Below are positions 1 through 10,961 of a stretch of 64,000 nt of DNA, piece by piece; position 1 is the stretch's first letter; every line of letters starts with the position of its first letter. The stretch comes from Pseudopithomyces maydicus (lineage: Eukaryota; Ascomycota; Dothideomycetes; Pleosporales; Didymosphaeriaceae), in contig JANTUC010000005.1 of NCBI GenBank assembly GCA_026873275.1, forward strand, positions 2,232,001 to 2,296,000, in the 5' to 3' direction. The notes beneath the pieces are model-generated. The model was not told the DNA's origin. It was given only the letters and a program-made list of their open reading frames with translations, and made no database searches. The position numbers and the translations under genes are program-made.

Positions 1-682
1 TCTGTAAGCAAGTCTACATATGTATGTACCTATGAAACATCCCACGGCGACAAACGCACCCTACACCCTCCACGCCTTCCCCAACCCAGCACCAATAGCC
101 TACAATTCCCCCATCCATCACCCCGTCACCTAACCCAACCACTCCTCCACCCCCGCAATCCCTCCTCCCGCTCCCGAAACCTGCTCCTCACTCCACAAAT
201 TCCCGGGTTATCCCCACCGGCTTTCCACTTCCAGTCTAGCGCCCAGCAGAAGCGCAGAGCCGCCAATCAGCCCACGACGTCATCCGACCCCCGCAACCAC
301 CAATGCACGATGCATATTCTCCACTATAACCCCATATTCTCCCCAGTTGCTCGATGCTCAGGTCACGCAGGGTTTCTGGCGCGGCGCGGCACTGCGGTTT
401 CGGGTAATTTATCCACGAACCGTTGGGGGTCGCGCGATGTTTGGGCCGAAGATGGGGGGATGTACCGGTACGGTATTTACCTGCCGTATGGTGATGACGG
501 GGACTAAAGGCAAGGGTGTGCGCGGTGTTAAGCAGGGTGAGAGAGGGAGTGGGTAGATGTGGGGTATAGAAGGGTGGATTGGCCCTCTTTTTTAAACGTC
601 TGGATCTATCTGCTGCGACGCGGGTGGTTTTTCTGCTACCTGATTGAGGAGCTTAGGGAAGGGATTGTTTAGGGCTGGAATA
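1..682. other. 5' flanking region without a recognised gene
   Basis: No coding signal is apparent. The first 250 bases are strongly C-rich on this strand and pyrimidine-biased, the following 300 are G-rich. It probably contains the promoter and leader of the sugar permease starting at 683. Short open frames at 310-556 overlap each other in two frames and have no recognisable motif. Confidence 0.4.
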
Positions 683-2828
683 ATGCTGAAAGCACCGCAT
701 TTCAACTGGTATGGCCGTGGCTTTAAGCTGCGCGCTGCGATTACGATTGCTTGTCAGTTGGCATTCGTTTTGTTCGGTTACGACCAGGGCGTTTTTGGAG
801 GTACGTAATTGCTCGCTATTAGTAAATCGTTTTCCCGGGAATCTGGAAAAAGAGTGTTGTGAATTTTTGTCTTGGGGTAACAATGAGTTAAAATCACACA
901 TTCATCATTTACATTTCGGATCGATCTCGCACCATGAAATCCGAAGATGTGGAAGCGAAGTTACGAGGGGCTGATATTTTTAGGCATCGTGGGAAACCCC
1001 GACTTCTTAGATACCTTCAACCACCCAGCGCCTGCGCTTGAAGGCATCATCGTTTCGATTTACAACTTGGGATGTTTCACTGGATGTATATTGGCCTTTC
1101 TCTTCTGTGAGAAAACCGGAAGACGAGTCGCTATGTGGATAGCGATGGTATGGATCATCATCGGTGCTATACTACAGACAACGGCTTATTCGGTACCACA
1201 CATGATGGTTGCGCGATTCATAACGGGCATCGGTACCGGCATCGAAACTTCGACAGTACCGATGTACCAGTCAGAGCTATGCGAAGCAAACAAGCGCGGG
1301 AGGTTGGTCAGTTCCGAACCACTGTTTGTTGGTGTCGGCATTGAAATTGCTGTACGTTGAATACGAATCCTAAAATATACTACGGCGGTGGATCTGACAA
1401 GTTTTGGCAGTACTGGTTCGACTATGGAATGAGCTTCACTTCAGGGAGCATCGCCTGGAGGTTGCCAATTGCCTGTCAGATGATCTTTGCCTTCGTAGGT
1501 AGTTTTTCCCATCGACATGCGCCTATTGCTTATCTGCTCTAGATCGTGATTATCTTAGTCTTCGGTCTCCCAGAGTCGCCACGCTACCTGTACAAGCACG
1601 GAAGGAGCGAAGAAGCACTCGCCATATTATGCGATGTTTACGATGGCACGCCCGATGATCCCAAGATTGCAAAGGAAAACTCCGAGATTCTGGAAGCACT
1701 CAAGGTAGAGCAAGAACACGGAGAATACAAATGGAGCCAGCTGTTGAAGAGAGACAAAGTTCAAACAGGACGACGAGTTTTGCTTGCTTACGGCATGCAG
1801 TTCATGAATCAGATGGGTAACTATATACACACTATCTTTCCTTGGTGATTTGGCTGATCATTATCAGGGGTATTAACTTGGTGGTATACTACATCACCTC
1901 GGTTCTTCAACTAAATGTCGGGCTTGACCGTAATCTCTCATTGCTTCTAGGAGGCGTCATCAACCTCATGTATGCCGTCCGCGGAGTCAGCTCTCGTTGC
2001 CCTGCTGATATTGCCACAGGTTCTTCATTGGTTCCCTTTACCCCACGTTCTTCCTAGATCGTATCGGTAGGCGGAAGCCAATGATGTGGGGTTCTTTTGG
2101 TCTCGGCGTGTCCATGATGCTAATTTCTATCCTGCTGAGCTTCAAAACCCAAGGGGTAGTCTAGCCAAGTCGACGGCGTCTGCCAGCGTTGTAAGTGTCA
2201 CATGCCGACCATGAATGACGAATGCTGATGTACTCCTAGACGTTCTTCTTCACCGTAAGTGTTGCACATCGTGTGTGCCCCAGACTTGGGGCATGATGCT
2301 GACCCAACTGCTAGTATATGCTTATTTTTGGCGCAACTGCGAACTGCATACCGTGGGTCTACGTGCCGGAGATCCTGCCACTACACGTGCGAGCGAAAGG
2401 AACCGCAGTGGGCATCTCAGCCAATTGGCTCTGGAACTTCTTCGTCGTGATGATAACGCCCACGCTACTGAACAACCTAGAGTGGAAAGGTTATCTCATC
2501 TTCATGTGCTTGAACTTCGCCTTCGTGCCATTGGTTGTAAGTGTCGCTTCGCATTTAACCGGTGGCCATCTCCTTTCGATCACGCTAACAATTTTAGTAC
2601 TTCTGTTACCCCGAAACATCTAACCTCACACTTGAGGAGATCGACTGGCTATTTTACGAAGGGGACGTAGTTAAGAGGAGCGTTAGGATCGCGAAGGATG
2701 GGTGGGAAGAGGGCGTTGGCTGGGGTAACGGGGCGCATGATCCTTCGCCGGGCGTGATCGAAAGTGGCAGTCTCTCAAGTAAAGATAAGACAGACGGTGT
2801 CGAGCGGAAGGAAGTGAGCAGTCCTTGA
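683..2828 (+). CDS. MFS sugar permease (hexose-transporter family), frame break near 2153
   Basis: Sugar/H+ symporter of the MFS superfamily, expected in the plasma membrane with twelve helices. Start ATG at 683 opens a helix ending in FGYDQGVFGG. Introns that restore the family sequence are 801-983, 1352-1410, about 1496-1542, 1816-1867, 1970-2019, one of about 48 bases near 2182, one near 2256-2314 and one near 2538-2598. Diagnostic motifs are EKTGRR, the PESPR motif after helix 6 (LPESPRYLYK), LDRIGRRKPM, and the C-terminal PETSNLTLEEIDWLF. Between SILLSFKTQG and the next conserved segment, which reads STASASV followed by FFFT, the frame shifts by one base at the G4 run 2153-2156; read as is, a stop follows within three codons. 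One extra G restores the protein. This may be a sequencing error or a real disabling mutation. The neighbour at 4412 is a second permease of a different subfamily. Confidence 0.85.
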
Positions 2829-4411
2829 AATATCTCAATACATGGAAGGACCTTGGACTGGACAGACATGAAGACGTTTTGGCCCCGGGTAGACCCGACT
2901 TCGGGAACCAACTACCGCGATCCACTTGGGGCCCCGACGCTTCATCCCCACACCGCTAAGAGCATCTCCATCGAAATCTAGAATTCACTTTGTTCGGTGG
3001 CCACATGTTTAGAAGATTGGTGTGTGTGTGTGTGTGCGTGTGAAGACATGACCGGACAAAGAGTGTGAGACTATTGTTGAGGCGTATTTAGGGCACATGT
3101 GCAGACGGGAGGAATTTCTGCCTTGATTACCCAGGATAGTTTATTTCCAGCAGCACTACTGTTGTCGCGTGCGCCGATGTTTTGGAAAGCGTGTGAAATA
3201 AGCGCGACTACCTGTCAATATGGGTCGGTCGTTCGGTCCTCCTCCGAATTCACATCGGACTCCGCAAGCGTGTCGAATCACGTGGGTCTCCGATACCAAT
3301 GCTATTCCATATGTGGTATTAACGCCACGATTTGCCTCGGGCTGGACACAAGTGTTACGCCCAGCATTCCTTGCCGTCTTGTCACAGGATAAGAAGCACG
3401 AGGCTCGTCGGCACTTCGACCGGTGCATGGCGTAAAATCTAGCCTCCTTCGACTCTCTCAACGATACGAAGCGCCCACGCGACCTCAATAGGATGCAAAG
3501 ATCACGCATGTCACTGTTGAAGTGATGGATTTGCGCCACAGTTTTGCAGCTGGGAGGCGGCATCCCGCACCGAAGTTCCTGGCGCGCTCGCGCGTGTATA
3601 ACGGTCGGGCCACAATCAATACTACGCGCCTCAAGTCAATGTGCAAGGCGCACAATTTGTACCTAGTGCTCGTATGGTGCGTGCCAATCATACGACCTCA
3701 GCACCACCGGTGCGCGAATTCATTCGAATCCAACACCCAAGATTGCCTTCTATGTCCGCACAATATACGGGTATCCCAACGCCAGACAACTGGAAATCAC
3801 AGTGCCTGGGATTGAGACGTCTGATAAACACCCTTGTCCAACCAATCTCGAGTTCCCTTGAACCGGAGAGGCCTACCACCCGAGATCTCGAAAATCTGAT
3901 CTGGCAAGCATCAGAAAGCCATTACCCTGCCATGTGCAGACGCCTCCCGGTTTGCCATTGCTTGTGTTGCACGCCAGCCTGCGTAGATCTTGGCCGGGTC
4001 CAGCTAACCGACCAGTTACAACCCTTATTAGCGTCTCATGAAGATTTATCCGTTATTATCCAGATTAACCGCCCCATGGAGAACAGACCTATTGGGCCCA
4101 CCCCCGGCCCCGCTTAAGACTGAAGCTTTGATGTTTCCGGGGATGGGGCTAGGCGGGCCAGCATCAAAGCTTCCAGAAGAATTTGATGATGGGAGCGCGA
4201 GGCGGGCTAGACGGCACACGGATAAACTCGATTCGTGCCGATACTGCTTCTGGATGGTCTACAGGCCTACAGGTTCTAGGTACTGGAGCATTGGTCTATA
4301 TGAAGACATGATGGTCCCACCTTTGTAGACTTCAGCTTCGTTCAGCCCTCGCTCAACGTTCCTCAGACATCTTTGAGAATTGTCTGTTGCCCCACGAGGC
4401 CTACTCTCGCC
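2829..4411. other. Intergenic region, promoter of the second permease
   Basis: No convincing gene. It holds a TG microsatellite at 3020-3042 and a perfect 12-base inverted repeat (4122-4133 and 4162-4173) about 240 bases before the next start codon. Several G/C-rich SYGGRG-like hexamers, the kind bound by the carbon repressor CreA, lie between and around its arms. Regulatory use is inference. Open frames at 3641-4117 and 3522-3815 have no motif and unlikely composition. Confidence 0.4.
4122..4173. repeat. 12-base inverted repeat upstream of permease
   Basis: Perfect arms GAAGCTTTGATG (4122-4133) and CATCAAAGCTTC (4162-4173) are separated by 28 G-rich bases containing CCGGGG. They sit about 240 bases upstream of the start codon at 4412. 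It could be a cruciform or a paired operator; no known factor is assigned. Confidence 0.5.
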
Positions 4412-6139
4412 ATGTCGTCTGCAGCTAGCCCAGGCCACTTCGCCGTTGCTGGAAAGGAGTTCCCCAACATCTCTTGGTGGAACAGGAAGAACCTTAGGTC
4501 CACCTACCTTCTTCTCACCCTCGCCGTTCTTACCTCTGCGACGAACGGTTACGATGGATCCATGGTGAACGGATTGTTGTCGTTGGACCAGTTCGATGAG
4601 TGTAGGTACATTGGCTCTAGCAGCAGATTCACAATACTGACAAGATTCAGACATGCACCACCCCTCTGGCTCTATCAAGGGTCTCTTCTCCAGTATCATG
4701 TCTCTAGGTTCATTCGTTGCCTTGCCGGTCATTCCTTACATTGCTGATGGCATGGGTCGACGATGGGGTATCTTCATCGGTTCATTCATCATGATCTTGG
4801 CCGTCGTTCTCCAAAGTGCTTCAGTCAACTTCAAGATGTTTGTCGCTGCTCGTTTCTTCCTCGGTTTGGGAGTTGCCATTGCCCACGGAGCCGCCCCTCT
4901 TTTGATTACCGAAATCTGCCACCCACAGCACCGTGCTATCTTCACCACTGTCTACAACACGACTTGGTAGGTTATACAATCTGTACTTGATTGCCATTTC
5001 CACTAACAAAAACGCAGGTATGTCGGATCTATCATCGCCGCCTGGCTCACATATGGCACCAACAACATCGACAGCCAATGGGCCTGGCGCATTCCTTCCA
5101 TCATCCAGGCTGTGCCTTCGCTCGTCCAGATCACCTGTGTGTGGTTTGTTCCCGAATCTCCCCGTTTCTACATGTCCAAGGGCCAGAACGAGAAGGCTTT
5201 GTCCATCCTTGCCCATGTCCACGCTGAGGGAGACGTCAACGACGAGATGGTGCAGTTGGAGTTCGAGGAAATCAAGGAGACCATCGCTATTGAGAAGGAG
5301 TTGGAGCAAACTGGTTGGCTCGAGATCTTCAAGACCAAGGGCAACCGCCACAGGTTCGTCATCTTGATCTCCGCTGGTTTCTTCTCGCAATGGTCTGGCA
5401 ACGGTCTCGTCAGTTATTACATCTCTGGTGTTCTCGACACTATCGGTATCACGGATCCCGATATGCAACTCAAGATCAACGGTGTTCTTAACATCTGGAA
5501 CTGCATTGTCGCCATTACTATGTGTAAGTCTACAAAATTCCCAGACAAACGCATCGCACATGTTCATAGCTAACGATGTCAGGTTTCTTCGTTGACAAAA
5601 TTGGTCGCCGCCCGCTCTTCCTCATCTCCACCGCTGGTATGTGCGTGTCCTTCGTGATCTGGACTATCCTCTCCGAGCGTTTCGATGCCACCCACGTCAA
5701 GGCCAACGGAAGCGCCGTCGTGTTCATGATCTTCCTCTACTACACGTTCTACAACATGGCCTGGTCCGGTCTCCTTGTCGGTTACACCGTCGAGATTCTG
5801 CCTTACTCCATCCGCGCCAAGGCCATGTGCTACATGTTCGGATGTGTCGACCTTGCGCTGTTCTTCAACACCTACATCAACCCCATCGCTTTGGACTCCA
5901 TCAAGTGGAAGTACTACATTGTCTACTGCGTCTGGCTCGCTTTCGAACTCGGCGTTGTCTACTTCTTCTACATCGAGACCAAGAACACGCCTCTCGAAGA
6001 AATTGCTCGCCACTTCGATGGTGACGCTGCTGCTGTTGGTGGAGCTGCTGCCACGGAGAAGGGCCGCATCATCGAGTCTGAGATTCACGAGAAGGAGAAG
6101 ACCGCTGTTGTTACTGAGGAGACCGTTGAGAGCCGTTAA
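4412..6139 (+). CDS. MFS sugar/lactose permease-like transporter
   Basis: Plasma-membrane sugar permease of the fungal lactose-permease/hexose-transporter type. Four exons: 4412-4601, 4651-4966, 5018-5523 and 5583-6139, joined by introns of 49-59 bases with clean GT-AG borders. Each junction keeps the frame and family sequence (for example DQFDE then YMHHPSGS, and NTTW then YVGS). Motifs are NGYDGSMVNG in helix 1, ADGMGRRWG, WRIPSIIQ, VPESPRFYMSKG, VDKIGRRPLF, GYTVEILPYSIRAK and the C-terminal ETKNTPLEEIA. About 516 residues, normal for the family. The hydrophilic tail is rich in Glu, Lys and Ala. The strong C/G third-position bias of exons 3-4 suggests good expression. The substrate cannot be told from sequence; lactose, cellobiose and hexoses are all possible. 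Confidence 0.93.
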
Positions 6140-7129
6140 ATGTGGAAGGGTGTGTTATGATGTTTGGAAATGCACGTTTACACGAGGATCACTTATCTAC
6201 GCTACCTAATATGACACTCTTTAATCCGAGATCTACTATTCAAACTTTTGTGATGCATCTTGAAATTCTGTGATACATCGTGGAATTCAGAACTATCGAA
6301 CTATCATCAAATGCATGCTACACTGATCTTTCAATATCGCGTTCTAGAACAATTGTTCGAACATGATCATGCAGTTTCCCACGGCCCGCCAACCGCAATT
6401 CCCAGCCATCCATAAACCTGGGATATGGCCTTTGCCAGGGTCACAATCAATGTAAGGCTGCGATCCCCAAATACCCATGCAGCTAGTTGACTCAACAACC
6501 CCTCGCATGCATATTACGCGCCCATGCAGAGCACCGGTCCATCTTTGGTGCTCACCTATCAATATTGTGTAGTACTCGCGTAGTTTGAATATGATCTATG
6601 CTGTGCCGCAATACACGACTTCAAATGCTCCCGGAGTCATAGAACACGGTCCCGGTGGTAAATGAACAGGGCTGCACCCCGGTGGCAAAGTCGTCCCATC
6701 TCGCGAACATCACGACAGGGGTCATTCGACACATAACAGATCTCGACGATGGTTAACGCGGCTGCTTCCGCTGTCGCCGCCCGCCACGCAGCAAACCGTT
6801 ATCTGGTTCAGACCCTTATCTAATGCACTCCTACCGTCTGGGCTTCCCGTGCGCGTCCCATGCACCTTATATCGAACGACGCGAAAATGGAAAGGTAAAA
6901 CTCCTAGGGTACTAGGGTGCGTGAATGGTCGGGTAAACCTGGTGCATCGACGCACGTCGGAGGGATGCGCGCGACACGAGTGTGCATTCCGTCAACCGTG
7001 GGCTGAGACATGAGGAAGCGGGAAGAATGGGCTATACACGTGGCGAGTGTTCCGTTCAAAGTCCGATGGATTATCAGGGCCGATTTTAATTAAGGGTTTC
7101 GTTTGTATTGCACGAGTGGTATATTGGCT
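6140..7129. other. Intergenic region without recognised gene
   Basis: After the permease stop the sequence is AT-richer with GAATTC/TGATAC-like short repeats at 6240-6300. I see no exon with splice borders or a motif. The antisense frame 6344-6562 looks random. Confidence 0.35.
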
Positions 7130-8243
7130 CAGGTTGAAGATTCAGCCGCATATGCTGGGCATCATTATCGCTTGCCTGGATTGAGATCCGCTGAATGCCC
7201 AAGACTTCCCGACCTTCTCGTGCGGTACAACCTCGACCCTGCAGAAACAGAAAACACGATTTGTGGAAGGAGATTCATCAGCTACTGACGTTGATGAACC
7301 TGATCGAAGGGCAACTGTTCATCGAAACTCACTTCCAAGGCATCCAACTTGAAGAACACCATATAACCCTGGATGATGCCTACACTCTGGAACAGGCAAC
7401 GAAGTAACCCTGCAATGCAAGCTGCAAATCGTGCTAAAGCTCTTTTTGGTAGGTCCCCGCACTCATCAGCGGCTGGTGACATTCATTGGCATATCCGTAC
7501 CCAATCTGTTTTCCCAATAAAGGGATCTTCAGTTCACTTCAGCCTCATCTGCTGCACGGCATTCAAAATCGGAACGAACGGTACACCTTCAGAGGTTACA
7601 CTTCGGATCTGACTGCCCGAGCATAAGGTACATGTTTCGTTTACTACACTCGTCACAATATTGGGAGGCATACTAGTATTATTAGCTCCTTTTACGACGA
7701 AAGTCGGGCCACATATCGGGTTATGGGTTGGGCCGCTAATATCACTGTAGGCTCAGAGATACCAACTTTACCCCCGAACTTGTTGATGAGACTTTCAGGC
7801 CGTGGAAGATGTTGACCAATGACAAAATTACATCTCTAGGGTTCCTCCACGAGAAGGAGTGTCTTGATGCCCTCAGTCTCGAACCACTGCTAATAATTGA
7901 ACACTGGGAAGCTGATACTCAGTCAGCAAGCAATGAGTGGAAATACGCTGAGTTTCCCGGGTTATTTTGATATCTCCTTAGTGGTTGTGATGTGACTGCC
8001 TGCCATCGTGCTCAAGTATTCTCCTACTGCTCTCAAGGACTGATGTTGCGCGGTAGTCCAAGCAGTGCATTCGCCCTGAGATTCACCTATAGTTACGAAC
8101 TGTATCGAGAGATTAGACAACGATCCTCCCAACGACTACATGACTTAGAAAAGATCGTTTACAATAACTTGGTGCATAAGAAGATTGACTCTCTCGCTTG
8201 TGCGGTTCACCCCCAGCTCAGCGTAGTCGGGTGCTACAGCTGA
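7130..8243 (+). pseudogene. Possible decayed protein-coding gene (fragments in several frames)
   Basis: Three protein-like stretches lie in order on the plus strand but not in one frame, and no start codon or clean splice borders join them. They are about 7160-7407 (acidic, ending LEEHHITLDDAYTLEQ), about 7755-7970 (a 70-codon run containing TPELVDETFRPW, LGFLHEKECLDAL and LLIIEHWE, ending in TGA) and 7992-8243 (YSYELYREIRQRSS). Amino-acid composition and codon use look like real protein. I do not recognise the family. Alternatives are an intron-rich real gene that I failed to splice, or chance open frames. A translated database search of the 7755-7970 segment would decide. Confidence 0.3.
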
Positions 8244-8762
8244 ACTTCAGCGTAAATATACTCTGGTAATGGAAAGCTAAAGCGTCTGTTGTGGCATCTT
8301 TAGATATTAGCGGGATGCCCATAGCGGTGTATACATCCAGCAGCGTGTTTGGTAGGCGTTATATTCGAAATTTCAGATGCCGTTTTTTACGCTGATTGGG
8401 ATTGCAAAACTATTGATGTCGACGGAAATGGAAGTAATACGAGAAAGGGCGAAAAGTAGTCCGACCTCGAGACCTCGAGACCTCAGGTGATCAGTCACGT
8501 GATATAAGTATCGCGGGCGCCCGACATACAGGTGCTCGCATAAGCGCGTCAGGCAACATCATTTGAAAGAGCTTAAATCCAACTTTTCATTTTTTGTGTG
8601 TCGTATATATAGCAATTGGTGGTTCTGGAAACAAGGTTGTTATGGGAAGCTTTGGAATCTTGGGTTGTCATTCGGATGTTGATAGTCCTCCCTCAACACA
8701 CTACGTATCCTTCGGTTGAATTCCCAGTTTTGAAGCAACATCATGACATCGGACGATACCCC
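8244..8762. other. Intergenic region, 3' side of the Zn2Cys6 factor
   Basis: Contains a small direct repeat of GACCTCGA at 8462-8485 and a CACGTG box near 8497. The open frame starting 8616 overlaps the terminal exon of the transcription factor on the other strand and is not supported. Confidence 0.35.
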
Positions 8763-10242
8763 TCAAACTGCCTGCGCGTTGCTGATGCATGGGTGATAGT
8801 TCGCGGCCCGTGCATCGCCACTTACATCAATCATAGGCCGCTTGCTCCGGAAGGTAAGCTCGACACGATTCATGCTAATGATGGACATGGGCCAAGCTGT
8901 AAGCTTGTCCCACTCAGAAGATAATTGTTTCATGATGTGATCAGCTGTACCTATACAAAATGTCAGAATTCTTCAATCCATCGCACATAAATCCAACCAG
9001 AACATAGATTACTTACGAATGACCCAATATTCCATGAACCAACGCGGGGGTGCCAATCGCAAAATGGCCAACCAATGTAGGAATAGCACCAATGCAACAT
9101 GTTCACCTGCTTTAAAAGCTGCCATAAACTCCTCAGGCACACTGGCAGGCCAGTATATGAAATGGAGCCATCTTCGGGGTGAGCCGTCACATATCTTAAC
9201 CCAATCTTTCAAAGATTTTAGGGCCAAAGATGAGTAGCCTGTCGAATCCGCATATTGTGATTGGTTAACAGCTTCTTCCAGGACGACTAGCGCATCTTTT
9301 AGCCCACAGTCGCCTGATGCTTTAATTTGGGGAGTATCCGTTCGCTGTTGCATCAATGGGAACATCTCGCTGGTTCGCAGCCAGCCACTGAAAGCATCGT
9401 TGACTACACGAGTTGCTCTTAGCATATGAAAAATTTCAACATAGTCGAATAAAGAATCCGGACAGGTGGTCTGCATTCCAAACTGACAAATGATTACCAC
9501 ACTTGCAAATACAAAGAAGGTAGGCCAGTTGTGTTGGGTGATCTCAGGCGTCATCATGTTGAAGAGTCTGGACGCCACAATATGATGCTGATAAGCAATT
9601 TCCATGGTCCTGCATCTTATGTCAAGGTCACCGTAGGTGCGACCCTGCATCAGCAAATGCAAGGCGGAGAGACTATGCCTGAATAGATACAACTTTAGTC
9701 AAGATATATAATGCTTACTTGGAGTTCCTCACCAAATGAAATCGTCGTTCGCGAGACCATTTTTGAGAAGCTTTGTGTGCCATAAATTCGCTTCACGGTC
9801 AGATGTAGGACCCATCTCGTCCATGAGGCCCTTAATGAGGGATGTCAAAAGGATTGGTCGCGCGATAGGTATTCGATAGACTAAGCCTCTCTTAGACGTA
9901 GGGTCAAGGGAGAACTGAACCTAAAGCACGATGTCACATTAAGAGCGCTCTACGATTCGTTGACCAACGCGCTTACAACGGGTACATAGTGCTTTATTGG
10001 CATAGTGTACGAACTCCCTGTGACCATGTCTTCGGAGTTCGTGCATTTTTCGTTCCGTCGATAACAGTGGCTGCATACAGGGCGTTGATTATCACACTAT
10101 ATGTATCAGTTATCTCCCTGCAGCGACATCTTGAAAGACCTACCCTCACGCGTCTTTCTTTACAGCGTCTGCACCCATGCCGGCTTTTTTTATGGAAGAC
10201 GCGGGAGCCACCGGAGCTCGTACCAGTCTTAGAAGAAGGCAT
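8763..10242 (-). CDS. Zn2Cys6 transcription factor, Upc2-like
   Basis: Nuclear DNA-binding regulator. Five exons on the minus strand: 10242-10144, 10096-9977, 9920-9733, 9678-9017 and 8950-8763. The spliced length is 1257 bases, so 418 residues. The zinc cluster is complete only after removing the 47-base intron 10097-10143: CRRCKERRVR in exon 1 joins CDNQRPVCSHC and a final Cys in exon 2, giving the canonical CX2CX6CX6CX2CX6C spacing. It is preceded by the basic HKKSRHG typical of Upc2/sterol-uptake-like factors. Exons 3-5 carry the C-terminal helical region of that family (WHSLSALHLL, FFVFASVVIICQFG, LRATRVV). The intron 9921-9976 has a consensus GTAAGC donor. The protein is short for the family because the linker between zinc cluster and helical region is only about 20 residues. 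Targets are unknown. The nearest neighbours do not form an obvious regulon. Confidence 0.85.
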
Positions 10243-10961
10243 CACAAGTTGTTATACAGGTTGAAGAAACGCTTTCCCGTTTCACTGCGTGTAGAACAGG
10301 GCGTTAATCATCGCAAGACCGTGGAGAGTAGAGTGGACAGGATGATTACTGTGGTCAGAACGTAAGAGTACGTGCACACGCTAGTGCATCTAAGTATTAG
10401 TGTACGAGGATGCTTGTCAGTGAGTGGGGTCCACAGCTATACTTGTTCCGGATATTATCAGCCTCATGCATGTACAATTGCAGTTCTTTAACGTTTTTTT
10501 GGAGCTAAACTTTACTATACGTTTTCGATTTTTTTTCCCCAGATTTCTTAATTTTCAACCTTTTTTTCCCTTTCCAGCCTCCCACGGCCAACGTTCCAAA
10601 ACACCAAAACAAAAAATCACACCAAGCTTGAACATTGAACAGCAAACAAATTGTAGCCCCCCTTCCCCCCTCCCTCCCTTCAAAAAAAAAAAAAGAAAAC
10701 AAAACAGAAACAGAACAAACAACCCTCCCCCCCCCCCCCCCCACCACCACCGAAAGTAGGTGCCCACCCTACTTTCGGTGGTGGCGCCGCTGGGCGGCGC
10801 TGTAGGGCTGGAATCCAGCCCTCACCTCACCGCGGTTGGCGGTGGGCTTCCGAGGAGCCTTTCCTCCCCGCCCAGGGGTAGGAGCTGGGGCGGGGGCAGC
10901 GGCTGGAGCTGGAGCTGGGGTTGCTCTGGGCGTCTCCGCCCCCCGCTGGGTTTCCCCAGGC
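10243..10961. other. Low-complexity intergenic segment
   Basis: Between two minus-strand genes. From 10490 the plus strand has long T runs, then C/T and A runs (13 A at 10682-10694), then 16 C at 10727-10742, followed by three back-to-back hairpins and a GC-rich block that continues into the 3' end of the next gene. The contrast in composition with flanking DNA is sharp. Confidence 0.5.
10744..10822. repeat. Three consecutive perfect hairpins
   Basis: Hairpin 1 has 17-base perfect arms 10744-10760 and 10768-10784 with a 7-base loop. Hairpin 2 has arms GCGCCGC (10784-10790) and GCGGCGC (10794-10800) with loop TGG. Hairpin 3 is AGGGCTGGA and TCCAGCCCT (10804-10812, 10814-10822) around one base. 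They immediately follow a C16 run. They could be a transposon terminus, a structured 3' UTR of the minus-strand gene ending at 10962, or both. Confidence 0.7.

Noticed and set aside
9930..10245. Degenerate zinc cluster (second half apparently lacking cysteines)
   Set aside because: Reading straight through gives a broken motif, but removing the 47-base intron 10097-10143 yields a canonical Zn2Cys6 cluster, so the gene is intact.
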